NCBI GenBank assembly: GCA_938088195.1
Contig: CALKEO010000004.1
Span: 1-64,000, forward strand
Reading direction: 5' to 3'
Length of the DNA stretch: 64,000 bases
Source of the DNA: an uncultured Flavobacteriaceae bacterium
GTDB lineage: Bacteria; Bacteroidota; Bacteroidia; Flavobacteriales; Flavobacteriaceae
Shown: piece by piece, positions 33,296 through 42,842 of the stretch
Numbering within the stretch: the stretch's first letter is position 1
How the letters are laid out: the number at the start of each line of letters is the position of its first letter
Translations under genes and position numbers: made by a program
The notes under the pieces: generated by a model
Seen by the model: the letters and a program-made list of their open reading frames with translations, nothing else
Database searches by the model: none
What the model was told of the DNA's origin: nothing

Positions 33296-34822
33296 TTGAA
33301 AATTTCAAAAAAAGTTCTTTTAATGATTCTCGATGGCTGGGGTATTGCCAAAGATCCTAATGTGTCAGCAATCGACAAGGCAGAAACTCCATTTATCGAT
33401 TCATTATATGAAAATTATGCATCAGCAAGACTTACTACTTTTGGTGAAAATGTAGGACTTCCCATTGGGCAAATGGGAAATAGTGAAGTAGGTCATGTGA
33501 ATTTAGGTGCGGGAAGAATAGTTAACCAAGAATTAGCAAAAATTAACTTAGCGTTTGAAAAAAATTCTTTTCAATTTCAAGAAAATCTAAAAAAATGTTT
33601 AGAAAAGGTTCAAAAAACAAATAAGAAATTACATATAATTGGTTTATTATCAGATGGTGGTGTCCACTCTCATATAAATCACTTAGAGGGTTTAATAGAT
33701 ATCTGTGAAAAAATGAAATTAGAAAAAGTCTTTCTTCATCTTTTTACCGACGGTCGAGATGTAGATCCAAAATCAGGACTGGGTTTCATTGAAAAAATTG
33801 ATGATAAAATTAAAAAAACTGAAATCAAAATAGCCTCTATTATTGGGCGTTATTTTTCTATGGACAGAGATAATAGATGGGAGAGAATTAAAAAATCTTA
33901 TGATCTATTAGTCAAGGGAATTGGCGAAAAAACAAGCAATATTAAAAACACAATTTTAAAATCATATGAAAAAGGAACAACAGATGAATTTATAGAACCA
34001 ATAGTGGTTACTGATCAATACGGAAATTATGATGGTAAAATTGAAGATGATGACCACGTTATTTTTTTTAATTTCAGAACAGATAGAGGAAGGCAATTAA
34101 CAAAAGCTTTAACTCAAGAAAATTTTATCGATTTTGATATGAAAAAATTAAAATTAAATTTTCTAACAATGACAAATTATGACGAATCATTTAAAGGCAT
34201 AAATGTTATTTATGATTCAGAAAATATTAAAGATACTTTGGGTGAGATACTTGAAAAAAATAACAAAAGCCAAATTAGAATAGCTGAAACAGAAAAATAT
34301 CCACATGTAACATTTTTTTTTAATGGTGGAAGAGAAGAACCTTTTAAAAATGAAAAAAGAATTTTATGTCCCTCTCCAAAAGTTGCTACATATGATCTAC
34401 AGCCAGAGATGAGCGCAGTACTTGTGAAAGATTCAATTGTAAAAGAAATTAATAATCGCTCAGCTGACTTTATATGTTTAAATTTTGCCAATCCAGATAT
34501 GGTTGGACATACTGGAAATATTGCTGCAGCAATTAAAGCATGTGAAACAGTTGACAATTGCTCAAATGAGATTATTAATAGTGCAATAAAAAATAAATAT
34601 TCGATAATTGTAATAGCAGACCATGGAAATTGTGATTTAATGATAAATCCCGATGGATCTCCCAATACTGCACACACAACAAATTTGGTCCCTGTAATTA
34701 TTGTAGATAATGATGTTGTAAAAATATCGGATGGTATTTTAGGAGATATTGCTCCCACTGTTTTAGACCTGATGAATATTAGAAAACCTAAATTAATGAC
34801 TGGAAAATCTTTAATAAATTAA
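33296..34822 (+). CDS. gpmI: 2,3-bisphosphoglycerate-independent phosphoglycerate mutase
   Basis: Cofactor-independent, Mn-dependent glycolytic mutase, 508 residues, the usual length. MILDGWG at the start, catalytic Ser in NSEVGHVNLGAGR, and metal/phosphate motifs DGGVHSH, TDGRDVDP, GRYFSMDRDNRWERI, NPDMVGHTG, ADHGNCD and TAHTTNLVP. The start is TTG: family proteins begin just before the KKVLLMILDGWG block, and no closer ATG exists in frame. A two-codon frame ATG CTT TGA (33291-33299) overlaps this TTG. It leads a plus-strand run with the thioredoxin-like protein, map and a methyltransferase. Confidence 0.95.
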   Translation: MKISKKVLLMILDGWGIAKDPNVSAIDKAETPFIDSLYENYASARLTTFGENVGLPIGQMGNSEVGHVNLGAGRIVNQELAKINLAFEKNSFQFQENLKKCLEKVQKTNKKLHIIGLLSDGGVHSHINHLEGLIDICEKMKLEKVFLHLFTDGRDVDPKSGLGFIEKIDDKIKKTEIKIASIIGRYFSMDRDNRWERIKKSYDLLVKGIGEKTSNIKNTILKSYEKGTTDEFIEPIVVTDQYGNYDGKIEDDDHVIFFNFRTDRGRQLTKALTQENFIDFDMKKLKLNFLTMTNYDESFKGINVIYDSENIKDTLGEILEKNNKSQIRIAETEKYPHVTFFFNGGREEPFKNEKRILCPSPKVATYDLQPEMSAVLVKDSIVKEINNRSADFICLNFANPDMVGHTGNIAAAIKACETVDNCSNEIINSAIKNKYSIIVIADHGNCDLMINPDGSPNTAHTTNLVPVIIVDNDVVKISDGILGDIAPTVLDLMNIRKPKLMTGKSLIN

Positions 34823-34823
34823 T

Positions 34824-35375
34824 ATGAACAAAATAATAACCATATTGTGTCTATGCTTTTTTTTCTCTTGTAAATCTAAAATTCCTGATTCAAAAAAAGA
34901 ATCTGAAAATCCTATTGAAAATGAGGAGGAGTATGTTGACATCATTGGGCTATTTAATCGAAAAGATTTAAATTATGAGCCTCATTACCAATGGTTTAAG
35001 GAAAATTATAAAAATTATGATTTAGACAATAAGATTGCAAAAAAAATTAAACCACTAATTAAGGACATTGAAATCACTGTTTTTATGGGAACATGGTGTA
35101 GTGATAGTAGACGAGATACTCCTGCTTTTTTTAAACTAATGGATTTTTTAAAAATCAATGATAAAAGATTAGAATTAATTGCAATGACGTTAGAAAAAAC
35201 AACACCAGATAGTTTAGAAAAAGGACTTGAAATTTATAATATTCCAACGTTTATTTTCAAAAAAGATGGTATTGAAATTAACCGAATTGTTGAGTTTCCC
35301 ATTGAAAGCATCGAAAAAGATATTTTTAAAATTTTAAATAGTGAAGATTATAAACATGCCTACGCTGATTTTTAG
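34824..35375 (+). CDS. Thioredoxin-family lipoprotein with a single active-site Cys
   Basis: 183 residues. Lipobox FFSC (Cys16). A thioredoxin-like core has WCSDS where a CxxC pair is expected: Cys92 is present and the resolving Cys is replaced by Ser95. The cis-Pro loop is YNIPTFIF. It may act as a monothiol reductase, isomerase or peroxiredoxin-like protein, or simply as a binding fold. It starts one base after gpmI and ends two bases before map, so it is part of that transcription unit. Confidence 0.83.
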   Translation: MNKIITILCLCFFFSCKSKIPDSKKESENPIENEEEYVDIIGLFNRKDLNYEPHYQWFKENYKNYDLDNKIAKKIKPLIKDIEITVFMGTWCSDSRRDTPAFFKLMDFLKINDKRLELIAMTLEKTTPDSLEKGLEIYNIPTFIFKKDGIEINRIVEFPIESIEKDIFKILNSEDYKHAYADF

Positions 35376-35377
35376 TA

Positions 35378-36181
35378 ATGAGTCTAATTAAATCAAAAGA
35401 AGAAATTAAATTGATAAGAGAAAGTGCCTTACTTGTCTCAAAAACATTAGGTATGTTAGCCGCGGAAATAAGACCTGGAATAAATACTTTATATCTTGAT
35501 TCATTAGCTGAAACTTATATTAGAGATCATGGTGCAGTTCCAGGTTTCTTAGGACTATATGGTTTTCCTAATACTTTATGCATCAGCCCAAATTCACAAG
35601 TAGTCCATGGCATACCTAATAAGGAGGAAGTCAAAGAAGGAGATATATTATCAATTGATTGTGGTGTATTAAAAAATGGATTTTACGGAGACCACGCTTA
35701 TACCTTTGAAGTTGGTGAAGTTAAAAATGAAATTAAAAAATTATTAAAAGTTGCAAAAGAATCTCTTTACTTGGGAATTGCTGAGTTTAAAAAAGGGAAT
35801 CGAACTGGAGATGTTGGCTATGCTATTCAAAATTACAATGAATCTAATGGTTATGGTGTTGTAAGAGAGTTAGTTGGTCATGGATTGGGTAAAGAAATGC
35901 ATGAAAAGCCAGAAATGCCAAATTATGGTAAAAGAGGTTCTGGTAAAAAACTAATTGAAGGCATGGTGGTTGCTATTGAACCTATGATAAATATGGGGAC
36001 GCATAAAATAAATCAACTAAAAGATGGTTGGACAATCCTAACGGCAGACAGCTTACCAAGTGTTCATTTTGAACATAATATTGCAATAATTGATGGAAAA
36101 CCAAACTTACTCTCAACATTTGATTACATATACGAATCATTAGAAATAACAAGTAATGAAGAAGATCAATTTAAAAATTAA
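35378..36181 (+). CDS. map: Methionine aminopeptidase, type I
   Basis: Removes the initiator Met from nascent proteins; two metal ions. 267 residues. Visible metal and active-site blocks: VVHGIPN, SIDCG (Asp), GDHAYTF (Asp), GHGLGKEMHEKP (His pair), IEPM (Glu) and HFEHNIAI (Glu). The protein is about 15 residues longer at the C-terminus than the E. coli enzyme, ending in an acidic segment. A usual ribosomal-operon location (secY-map) is not used here. Confidence 0.96.
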   Translation: MSLIKSKEEIKLIRESALLVSKTLGMLAAEIRPGINTLYLDSLAETYIRDHGAVPGFLGLYGFPNTLCISPNSQVVHGIPNKEEVKEGDILSIDCGVLKNGFYGDHAYTFEVGEVKNEIKKLLKVAKESLYLGIAEFKKGNRTGDVGYAIQNYNESNGYGVVRELVGHGLGKEMHEKPEMPNYGKRGSGKKLIEGMVVAIEPMINMGTHKINQLKDGWTILTADSLPSVHFEHNIAIIDGKPNLLSTFDYIYESLEITSNEEDQFKN

Positions 36182-36184
36182 AAA

Positions 36185-36952
36185 TTGAATTGGTTTATAA
36201 AAATTCTCATAAATAAAATTCCAAGAACTCAATTAATTTTTTGGAGTAGGATTTTTAGACCAGTTATCGATCTTTACTATAGAGGAACTAAATTTGAAGA
36301 TCCTATTAATAACAAACTTTACAGGAAATTTTTGCCATACGGTTATGTTAACCAAAGGATAAATGCATTAAGTCCAGGCACTTTGTCTTTAGAAAGACAT
36401 AGACTATTGTGGTTATATTTAAAAAATAAAACAGATTTCTTTAATCCCAATCTAAAAATTTTACATATTGCACCAGAACAAGCCTTTTTTAAATTTTTAA
36501 AATCTGTTAATAATAAAAACTACATAACTTTTGATTTAAACTCTCCACTTGCTGATATAAAAGGAGACATTTGTGCTATGCCATTTGAAGATAATTTTTT
36601 TGACTTTATTCTTTGTAATCATGTTTTAGAACATATTGTAGACGATACAAAAGCAATGAAAGAATTATATCGAGTGTTGAAAAGAAAAGGTACAGCAATA
36701 CTTCAAGTTCCTATTAATGTTGGAAGGGATAAAACATTTGAGGATAACAATATCACAACAAAAAAAGAAAGAATAGAAAAGTTTGGACAATATGACCACG
36801 TAAGAGAATATGGTTTAGATTATTATAGAAAACTAGAAAATATCGGGTTTAGTGTTGAAAAAAATAATTATGCGTCTAAATTTAACAAAAATGATATAAA
36901 TAAATATGGCATAGTTAGAGACGAAATAATTCCAATTTGTAAGAAAAATTAA
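36185..36952 (+). CDS. Class I SAM-dependent methyltransferase
   Basis: 255 residues with a methyltransferase type 11 core: LKILHIAPEQ (motif I variant), FDLNSPLADIKGDICAMPFEDN leading to FDFILCNHVLEHI, and VLKRKGTAILQVP. The N-terminal ~85 residues are basic and possibly membrane associated. Start is TTG at 36185, three bases after the map stop; no ATG is available in frame at this end. Substrate unknown. Its TAA shares TTAA (36949-36952) with the apbE stop. Confidence 0.85.
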   Translation: MNWFIKILINKIPRTQLIFWSRIFRPVIDLYYRGTKFEDPINNKLYRKFLPYGYVNQRINALSPGTLSLERHRLLWLYLKNKTDFFNPNLKILHIAPEQAFFKFLKSVNNKNYITFDLNSPLADIKGDICAMPFEDNFFDFILCNHVLEHIVDDTKAMKELYRVLKRKGTAILQVPINVGRDKTFEDNNITTKKERIEKFGQYDHVREYGLDYYRKLENIGFSVEKNNYASKFNKNDINKYGIVRDEIIPICKKN

Positions 36953-37956
36953 TCCAAAATTAACTTATTGAAACCATTTGATTTGAGAACTTTTACTTTT
37001 TTATTTTTATCATAGTAAATTATCAAAACATCAATATTTTCTAAATTAGAAATTAATTCTTTAGATTTATTAATAGGCATAGCCATAAAAGATGTTGCAT
37101 AGGCATCAGCTGTAATACAATCATCTGCGATTACAGATGCACCTAAAACATTTGTTTCAAAAGCATCTCCTGTTTTTGGATTTATTGTATGAACAATTTT
37201 TTTTCCACTTTCCTTATCAATCAAAAATTTTCTATAGTTTCCAGATGAAGCTAACGCCTTATTTCTAAGTTCTATACGATTTATAAAATTATTTGCTGAA
37301 GTATTTAATGGATCAGTAATTCCTACTTTCCAAAATGCATCTGTGACTTGATTTTTTCCACTTGCTACCATTTCTCCTCCAATTTCAACTAAATGATTGG
37401 TTATATTATTTTGTTTAAGCATTCTTGAAATTACATCAACACAATAACCTTTAGCAATTGCATTGAAGTCAAGAAAAATTTCTTTACTTTCTTTTATAAC
37501 CATATTATTATTTAGTGAAACTTTTTCAAATCCGGTAAATTTCATTAAATCGTCAATATTAACACTTGATTGGATATTATTTTTGGGACCTAATCCATAA
37601 GCCTTCGTAAGAAGTCCTATTGTTGGATCAAAAAACCCATCCGTTGATTTCCATATAACTTTAGACTTATTAAAAACATTAATAAAATGATGATCAACTT
37701 TGATAAAATCTAATCCTTTATTGATTTTTGATATGTCAGATGTTTCAATATAAGTAGAAAGAGAATTGTTTATTTCTACAAAAACTGAATCAGTTAAATT
37801 AGTCAATTCTTGCAGGGGACTAGTAGATGTATATAATATATTAAATTTTGTACCAAGAGCATTTCCAGAAATTGAATATAGATTGTAATTAGTCTGCTCA
37901 TTACAACTAAATAAGAAAAAAACTACAAATAATTTAACAAATTTTTTCAATACCAT
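36949..37956 (-). CDS. apbE: FAD:protein FMN transferase
   Basis: Periplasmic flavinyl transferase that attaches FMN to Thr residues of NqrB and NqrC. 335 residues from ATG at 37956; lipobox FLFSC. Motifs: DPTIGLLTKAYGLG, DFNAIAKGYCVD, VEIGGEMVASG, ASSGNYRKF, HTINPKTG and the metal site TADAYATSF. A longer frame to 38013 overlaps the upstream gene by 80 bases and lacks signal-peptide character, so it was rejected; TTG at 37950 is another possible start. It ends the nqr transcription unit, matching its role in maturing that complex. Confidence 0.93.
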   Translation of the reverse strand: MVLKKFVKLFVVFFLFSCNEQTNYNLYSISGNALGTKFNILYTSTSPLQELTNLTDSVFVEINNSLSTYIETSDISKINKGLDFIKVDHHFINVFNKSKVIWKSTDGFFDPTIGLLTKAYGLGPKNNIQSSVNIDDLMKFTGFEKVSLNNNMVIKESKEIFLDFNAIAKGYCVDVISRMLKQNNITNHLVEIGGEMVASGKNQVTDAFWKVGITDPLNTSANNFINRIELRNKALASSGNYRKFLIDKESGKKIVHTINPKTGDAFETNVLGASVIADDCITADAYATSFMAMPINKSKELISNLENIDVLIIYYDKNKKVKVLKSNGFNKLILD

Positions 37957-38317
37957 TAAAGTTAACAACGTAATCTGAATCTTTAAATATAGGATATTCA
38001 TAGTTTTCAGCATTTGCTAAACCAACACCTGCGTAAAATAACGAAGCATTAAATTTTTCGGCATGAATCTTTAATTCATTTAGTTTATAAATCTCGACTA
38101 TATTTGGATTTTTTGGATATAAAACTGCTTTAACTATTATAAAGGAAAGACTTTTATCTTTCGTACAAACAAACTGAGGATCTTTTTTTAATTTACTATT
38201 TACAGAAAGAAATTCAAAATTATTTTTTTCAAGGTCTTTACCAACAATATTCATTGCGAGTTGGTGAAGTTCTAAATCGGTTAATGGTTTTGGTAAAATA
38301 TTATCCGCCAAAGTCAT
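37934..38317 (-). CDS. Small conserved nqr-operon protein of unknown function
   Basis: 127 residues from ATG at 38317. No membrane helix, no cofactor motif; the body has [23 protein letters not shown], then beta strands ([12 protein letters not shown]) and [18 protein letters not shown]. Similar small proteins in Bacteroidota sit right after nqrF and are sometimes labelled as a subunit F by position. I believe it is a conserved accessory protein; function unknown. The chosen start overlaps nqrF by 17 bases; the longest frame (38353) would overlap by 53. It overlaps apbE by 23 bases. Confidence 0.72.
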   Translation of the reverse strand: MTLADNILPKPLTDLELHQLAMNIVGKDLEKNNFEFLSVNSKLKKDPQFVCTKDKSLSFIIVKAVLYPKNPNIVEIYKLNELKIHAEKFNASLFYAGVGLANAENYEYPIFKDSDYVVNFNGIEKIC

Positions 38318-39599
38318 CAAATCTGACATTTTCAGGTGGAACTCCAAAATCATCAGCCATTTTTTCGATCGCTTGATTCATAAGTGGAGGACCACAAAAA
38401 TAGACTTCAATATCCTCAGGAGCTTCGTGATGAGATAAATAGTTGTCTATCAAAGTTTGGTGAACAAAACCAACGAAACCATCTCCTTTCCCTTCCAAGT
38501 CATCTTTTACTTTCCAATTATCCTCCTCGTTAGGTTCGGAGAGAGCAATGTAAAATTTAAAATTCGGAAAATCTTTTTCAAGAGCTTTAAAGTGATCAAT
38601 ATAAAAAAGCTCTCTTTTAGATCTTCCTCCATACCAAAAATTGACTTTTCTTCCTGTTTTTAAAGTTCTAAAAAGATGATATAAATGTGATCTCATTGGA
38701 GCCATACCAGCACCTCCACCGACATATAACATTTCAGCCTCAGAGTGGTTAATAAAAAACTCTCCGTAAGGACCAGAAATAGTTACTTTATCACCAGGTT
38801 TTTTTGAGAAAATATAAGATGAGGCTACACCTGGATTAACATCCATCCATCCATTTGAATTTCTATCCCATGGAGGGGTAGCAATTCGTACATTCAACAT
38901 TATTTCCTTACCCTCAGCAGGATAGGAAGCCATCGAATAGGCTCTTTCAACTAGCTCAGGGTTTTTCATTTTCAGATCCCAAAGCTTAAATTTATCCCAC
39001 TCCAATTTAAATTTTTGAATATCATCAGGGTGCTCATCAGGATGAGCACTAATATCCATATCTTTATAGTCAATTTCACATTCAGGTATTTCAATCTGAA
39101 TATAACCTCCTGCTTTATAACCCATATCTTGAGGAATCTCAACAACAAATTCCTTGATAAAAGAAGCTACATTCCAATTTCTAACAACAGTTGCCTCCCA
39201 TTTTTTAATTCCAAAAACTTCTTCTGGAACTTCAATAACCATATTCTCTTTTACTTTAACTTGACAGCCTAACCTCCACCCTTCTGCGATTTCTTTTCTG
39301 CTAAAATGAGGAGCTTCAGTTGGAAGAATTTCTCCTCCTCCTTCTTTTATAACACATTTACATTGAATACAAGTACCTCCACCTCCACAAGCTGATGGTA
39401 AAAAGATTTTATTGTTTCCTAGGGTAGATAATAAAGTTCCTCCTGAGGATACCTCAACTTCATTTTCACCATTAACTAGAAGTGTTACAGGCCCAGAGGG
39501 CATCAATTTAGCTTTAACACCCAAAAGCATTCCTACTAAAAGAAATAAAACGAATGCAAAAGCAATTATACTAAAAAATATATATGTAGTTACTGTCAT
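38301..39599 (-). CDS. nqrF: Na+-translocating NADH:quinone reductase subunit F
   Basis: Electron entry subunit: oxidises NADH via FAD and passes electrons to a [2Fe-2S] centre. 432 residues. One N-terminal membrane helix (6-28), ferredoxin domain with Cys71, Cys77, Cys80 and Cys112 ([17 protein letters not shown]), FAD-binding [13 protein letters not shown] motif, and NAD-binding [11 protein letters not shown] plus CGPPLMNQA near the end. Five bases after nqrE. Confidence 0.97.
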   Translation of the reverse strand: MTVTTYIFFSIIAFAFVLFLLVGMLLGVKAKLMPSGPVTLLVNGENEVEVSSGGTLLSTLGNNKIFLPSACGGGGTCIQCKCVIKEGGGEILPTEAPHFSRKEIAEGWRLGCQVKVKENMVIEVPEEVFGIKKWEATVVRNWNVASFIKEFVVEIPQDMGYKAGGYIQIEIPECEIDYKDMDISAHPDEHPDDIQKFKLEWDKFKLWDLKMKNPELVERAYSMASYPAEGKEIMLNVRIATPPWDRNSNGWMDVNPGVASSYIFSKKPGDKVTISGPYGEFFINHSEAEMLYVGGGAGMAPMRSHLYHLFRTLKTGRKVNFWYGGRSKRELFYIDHFKALEKDFPNFKFYIALSEPNEEDNWKVKDDLEGKGDGFVGFVHQTLIDNYLSHHEAPEDIEVYFCGPPLMNQAIEKMADDFGVPPENVRFDDFGG

Positions 39600-39604
39600 A
39601 ATTA

Positions 39605-40222
39605 TTATAAATCGATTCCCATAAAACTCATAAAACCAATAGCCATAAGTCCAGTTATTATAAAGGTAATACCCAATCCTCTAAGTGGAGCTGGAACATT
39701 TGAATATGCAATTTTTTCTCTTATAGCTGCGATTCCAACAATAGCTAAAAGCCAACCCACACCAGATCCTAAACCATAAATACTAGATTCAAGAATTCCT
39801 GAAAAATCTTTTATCTGCATAAATAAAGAACCTCCTAAAATTGCACAGTTAACAGCAATTAATGGAAGAAAGATTCCTAAAGCACCATACAGAGCAGGTG
39901 AAAATTTTTCAACAATCATTTCTACTAATTGTACCATGGAGGCGATTACAGCAATAAACATAATGAAGCTTAAAAAGCTTAAATCAATTTCTGCATATTC
40001 AGGGCCTATCCATTTTAAAGCACCAGGTTGTAAAACATATTGATCAATTAAAAAGTTTAAAGGAACGGTGATTGTTAAAACAAAAATCACTGCAAAACCT
40101 AAGCCAACGGCAGTTTTTACAGTTTTAGAAACTGCTAAATATGAACACATACCCAAAAAATATGCGAAAATCATATTTTCTATGAAAATACTTTTTATAA
40201 ATAAGTTTGCATATTCTAACAT
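39605..40222 (-). CDS. nqrE: Na+-translocating NADH:quinone reductase subunit E
   Basis: Membrane subunit with six helices, 205 residues. Conserved NqrE/RnfA segments: [19 protein letters not shown] N-terminus with one of the Cys that ligate the intramembrane iron centre, and [16 protein letters not shown] with the other. It forms with NqrD the inverted pair around the Fe site and Na+ pathway. Spaced 15 bases after nqrD and 5 before nqrF. Confidence 0.97.
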   Translation of the reverse strand: MLEYANLFIKSIFIENMIFAYFLGMCSYLAVSKTVKTAVGLGFAVIFVLTITVPLNFLIDQYVLQPGALKWIGPEYAEIDLSFLSFIMFIAVIASMVQLVEMIVEKFSPALYGALGIFLPLIAVNCAILGGSLFMQIKDFSGILESSIYGLGSGVGWLLAIVGIAAIREKIAYSNVPAPLRGLGITFIITGLMAIGFMSFMGIDL

Positions 40223-40237
40223 AGAAATATTTTAAAA

Positions 40238-40933
40238 TTATCCTTTTTCAATTAAAGTTCTGTTTCTTGATCTCTGAATCCATATTATAACACCTACTAT
40301 AATTAGAGCCATTGGAGATAAAAGCATAAATCCATTATTCTCATAACCCATTTCATATATGAATTCAGGAATTACCGGAATACCAAGTAGGTTTCCGGAT
40401 CCAAACAACTCTCTAACAAATGCTACTAATATTAAAATGAATCCGTAAGCAGCAGCATTACCAAATCCATCTAAAAAAGATCTCCAAACTCCGTTTCCTA
40501 AAGCAAATGCCTCAAGCCTACCCATCACAATACAATTAGTTATAATTAACCCAATAAAAATTGATAATTCCTTACTCACATCATAAGCATAAGCTCTTAA
40601 AACTTGATCGACTAGTATTACCATAGAAGCTACTACTACTAATTGAACAATAATTCTGATTCTGTTGGGAATTAAATCTCGAAGCAAAGAGATAATGACA
40701 TTACTCGCTGACATAACTGCAATTACGGATAAGGTCATTACAATGGCAGCTTTTAATTGAACGGTGATAGCTAATGCAGAACAAACTCCTAAAACTTGAA
40801 CAGTGATAGGGTTATTATCATCCATAGGGTCAGAAAGTAGTGCTTTATTTTTTTTAGAAAATAAAGGTTCACTGTTCTTACTAAGAAATAGTATTAAGGG
40901 ATTGTTAATATTTTTTGTTTTCTTAACTGCCAT
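40238..40933 (-). CDS. nqrD: Na+-translocating NADH:quinone reductase subunit D
   Basis: Membrane subunit with six helices, 231 residues; it pairs with NqrE. Key blocks are VQVLGVCSALAITVQLK (Cys ligand) and IFIGLIITNCIVMGRLEAFA (Cys ligand). An N-terminal ~35-residue hydrophilic extension (KKTKNINNPLILFLSKNSEP) makes it longer than the Vibrio protein, typical of Bacteroidota. It is four bases after nqrC. Confidence 0.97.
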   Translation of the reverse strand: MAVKKTKNINNPLILFLSKNSEPLFSKKNKALLSDPMDDNNPITVQVLGVCSALAITVQLKAAIVMTLSVIAVMSASNVIISLLRDLIPNRIRIIVQLVVVASMVILVDQVLRAYAYDVSKELSIFIGLIITNCIVMGRLEAFALGNGVWRSFLDGFGNAAAYGFILILVAFVRELFGSGNLLGIPVIPEFIYEMGYENNGFMLLSPMALIIVGVIIWIQRSRNRTLIEKG

Positions 40934-40937
40934 AGAT

Positions 40938-41672
40938 TTATTTTAAGGCTAATTGTTTTAGTTTTAAAGAATTAAAAAATGGTACATAATGTTGAATTCT
41001 TTCCTTTATCATGTCTGAAACACCATCTCCAGTGATAGTTGCACCTGAAATTGCATCAACTTCATGATCATTCTTATCAAGGTTTGAAGGGTCGTTATTA
41101 GTTTTAGAAACCATAATTCCCATTAAATTATTTTCAGAATCAAATAATTTTTCATCAATAAATCTTTCTTTGAACCAATCTTGTGTTATTTCGGCGCCAA
41201 GTCCTGCAGTTTCGCCTATGTGATCAAAAACGACACCCTTAATTGTATTCAAATCTTCCTTTAAGGAAATGTAACCATAGATAGCATTCCATAGTCCATT
41301 TCCTCTAATTGGTATAATATAATATTTAGAGTTTTCAATATTGGCTACATATAAAGGAAAATTTTGTTCTTCAGGTGATTTTTTTAATTCTAATGATAAA
41401 GTTATTTGACTAAAAGGATTAACAGAACTATTTATGGAACCGTCATTTTTTAATGCATATTGTTCCTCAATGTACTTATTAAATAAATCTTCCGCTTTAT
41501 CACGATTAGTTATAATCCCGACAGTAGATAATATATTTTGCATTTTTTCTTTTCTAACATTTTCATTTTGTAAATCTTTAAGAGATTGTGAAGTAAATGC
41601 TAAAACACTGGCTACAACTAAAACCATTACAGCTGCAAATAAAAAGGTATATAAGTTTGAATCTCTATTCAT
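40938..41672 (-). CDS. nqrC: Na+-translocating NADH:quinone reductase subunit C
   Basis: FMN-carrying periplasmic subunit with one N-terminal membrane helix (residues 8-28), 244 residues. The flavinylation motif is DAISGATITGDGVS; the FMN-linked residue should be Thr212. LWNAIYGYISL and GETAGLGAEI are other family blocks. FMN is attached by ApbE, which is encoded at the end of this operon. Confidence 0.97.
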   Translation of the reverse strand: MNRDSNLYTFLFAAVMVLVVASVLAFTSQSLKDLQNENVRKEKMQNILSTVGIITNRDKAEDLFNKYIEEQYALKNDGSINSSVNPFSQITLSLELKKSPEEQNFPLYVANIENSKYYIIPIRGNGLWNAIYGYISLKEDLNTIKGVVFDHIGETAGLGAEITQDWFKERFIDEKLFDSENNLMGIMVSKTNNDPSNLDKNDHEVDAISGATITGDGVSDMIKERIQHYVPFFNSLKLKQLALK

Positions 41673-41675
41673 AAG

Positions 41676-42833
41676 TTAGGCAATATTTACAATTGGTTTA
41701 TTAGATCTATTTAATCTTCTTTTTACATTGGACTCAATGACATAATGATCAATGGTTGGAGCGAAAACATTCATTAATAGAATAGCTAACATCACACCCT
41801 CAGGGTATGCTGGATTAAACACTCTTATTAAAATACAAAACAAGCCAACTAGTAAACCATAAATCCATTTGCCTTTAACAGTTTGTGCCGCTGAAACTGG
41901 ATCGGTAGCCATAAAAACTACTCCAAAAGCAAAACCACCAACCATTAAATGGTTTGTCCAACTAAAACTCATTAGTTCATTAACTCCCCACAGATTGAAA
42001 AGCATTCCTGTAATTGCAGCACCAATAACGCTACCCAACATTATCCTCCAACTTCCAACTCCCGTATAAATTAGAACCAACGCACCTATCAGAACCATTA
42101 ATGTGGATGTCTCAGCAATAGAACCAGGAATTGATCCCATAAACATATCCATTGGTTGGTAGGGTAATGAGTTATCTCCGGATGCCAACATACCAAGGAT
42201 AGTTTCACCAGATACTCCGTCAACATTTGAAGCTTCAGAAACCCAAACTTGATTTCCAGACATGTAGGTTGGATAGGCAAAAAAAGCAAATGCTCTTGCC
42301 GTAAGGGCGGGATTTAAAATATTCATACCAGTACCACCAAAAGCCTCTTTACCAATAAACACAGCAAATGCAACAGATAAACCTACCATCCATAACGGAA
42401 TATCAACGGGCATAATCATAGGAATTAATAAACCTGTTACTAAATAACCCTCATTAACCTCGTGACCTCTAAAAACTGCAAAAGCAAATTCAATAGCTAA
42501 ACCAACTATGTATGATACAGCTATCATTGGAACAATTTTTGTTGATCCGTGTAACATAACATCAACAAAAGTGTAATCAACATTTAGTTGTGAAAAGTAC
42601 TGATAACCTGTATTATAGATTCCATAAAATAATGCTGGCAGTAACGCTAGAATGACAGTAATCATTGTCCTTTTTAGATCAACGGCGTCGCGAATGTGAG
42701 CACCATGCTTAGTTGTATGATTTGGTACAAAAAGAAAGGTGTCTAAAGCATTGAAAGCCGGGGCAAATTTTTCCCATTTCTCTCCTCTGTTAAACGGTTT
42801 TTTTAAATTGTCTATTGTATTTCTAATATTCAT
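41676..42833 (-). CDS. nqrB: Na+-translocating NADH:quinone reductase subunit B
   Basis: Large membrane subunit, 385 residues with about ten helices. It carries covalent FMN (Thr242 in GSIAETSTL) and riboflavin and forms the Na+ channel. Further blocks: GKEAFGGTGMNILNPAL and MATDPVSAAQT. The hydrophilic N-terminus holds the RNTIDNLKKPF segment. Ten bases after nqrA, three before nqrC. Confidence 0.97.
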   Translation of the reverse strand: MNIRNTIDNLKKPFNRGEKWEKFAPAFNALDTFLFVPNHTTKHGAHIRDAVDLKRTMITVILALLPALFYGIYNTGYQYFSQLNVDYTFVDVMLHGSTKIVPMIAVSYIVGLAIEFAFAVFRGHEVNEGYLVTGLLIPMIMPVDIPLWMVGLSVAFAVFIGKEAFGGTGMNILNPALTARAFAFFAYPTYMSGNQVWVSEASNVDGVSGETILGMLASGDNSLPYQPMDMFMGSIPGSIAETSTLMVLIGALVLIYTGVGSWRIMLGSVIGAAITGMLFNLWGVNELMSFSWTNHLMVGGFAFGVVFMATDPVSAAQTVKGKWIYGLLVGLFCILIRVFNPAYPEGVMLAILLMNVFAPTIDHYVIESNVKRRLNRSNKPIVNIA

Positions 42834-42842
42834 ATAAAAATT

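Noticed and set aside
34210..34758. 182-codon open frame opposite gpmI
   Set aside because: Shadow of a strongly conserved gene; no start signal, no recognisable domain.
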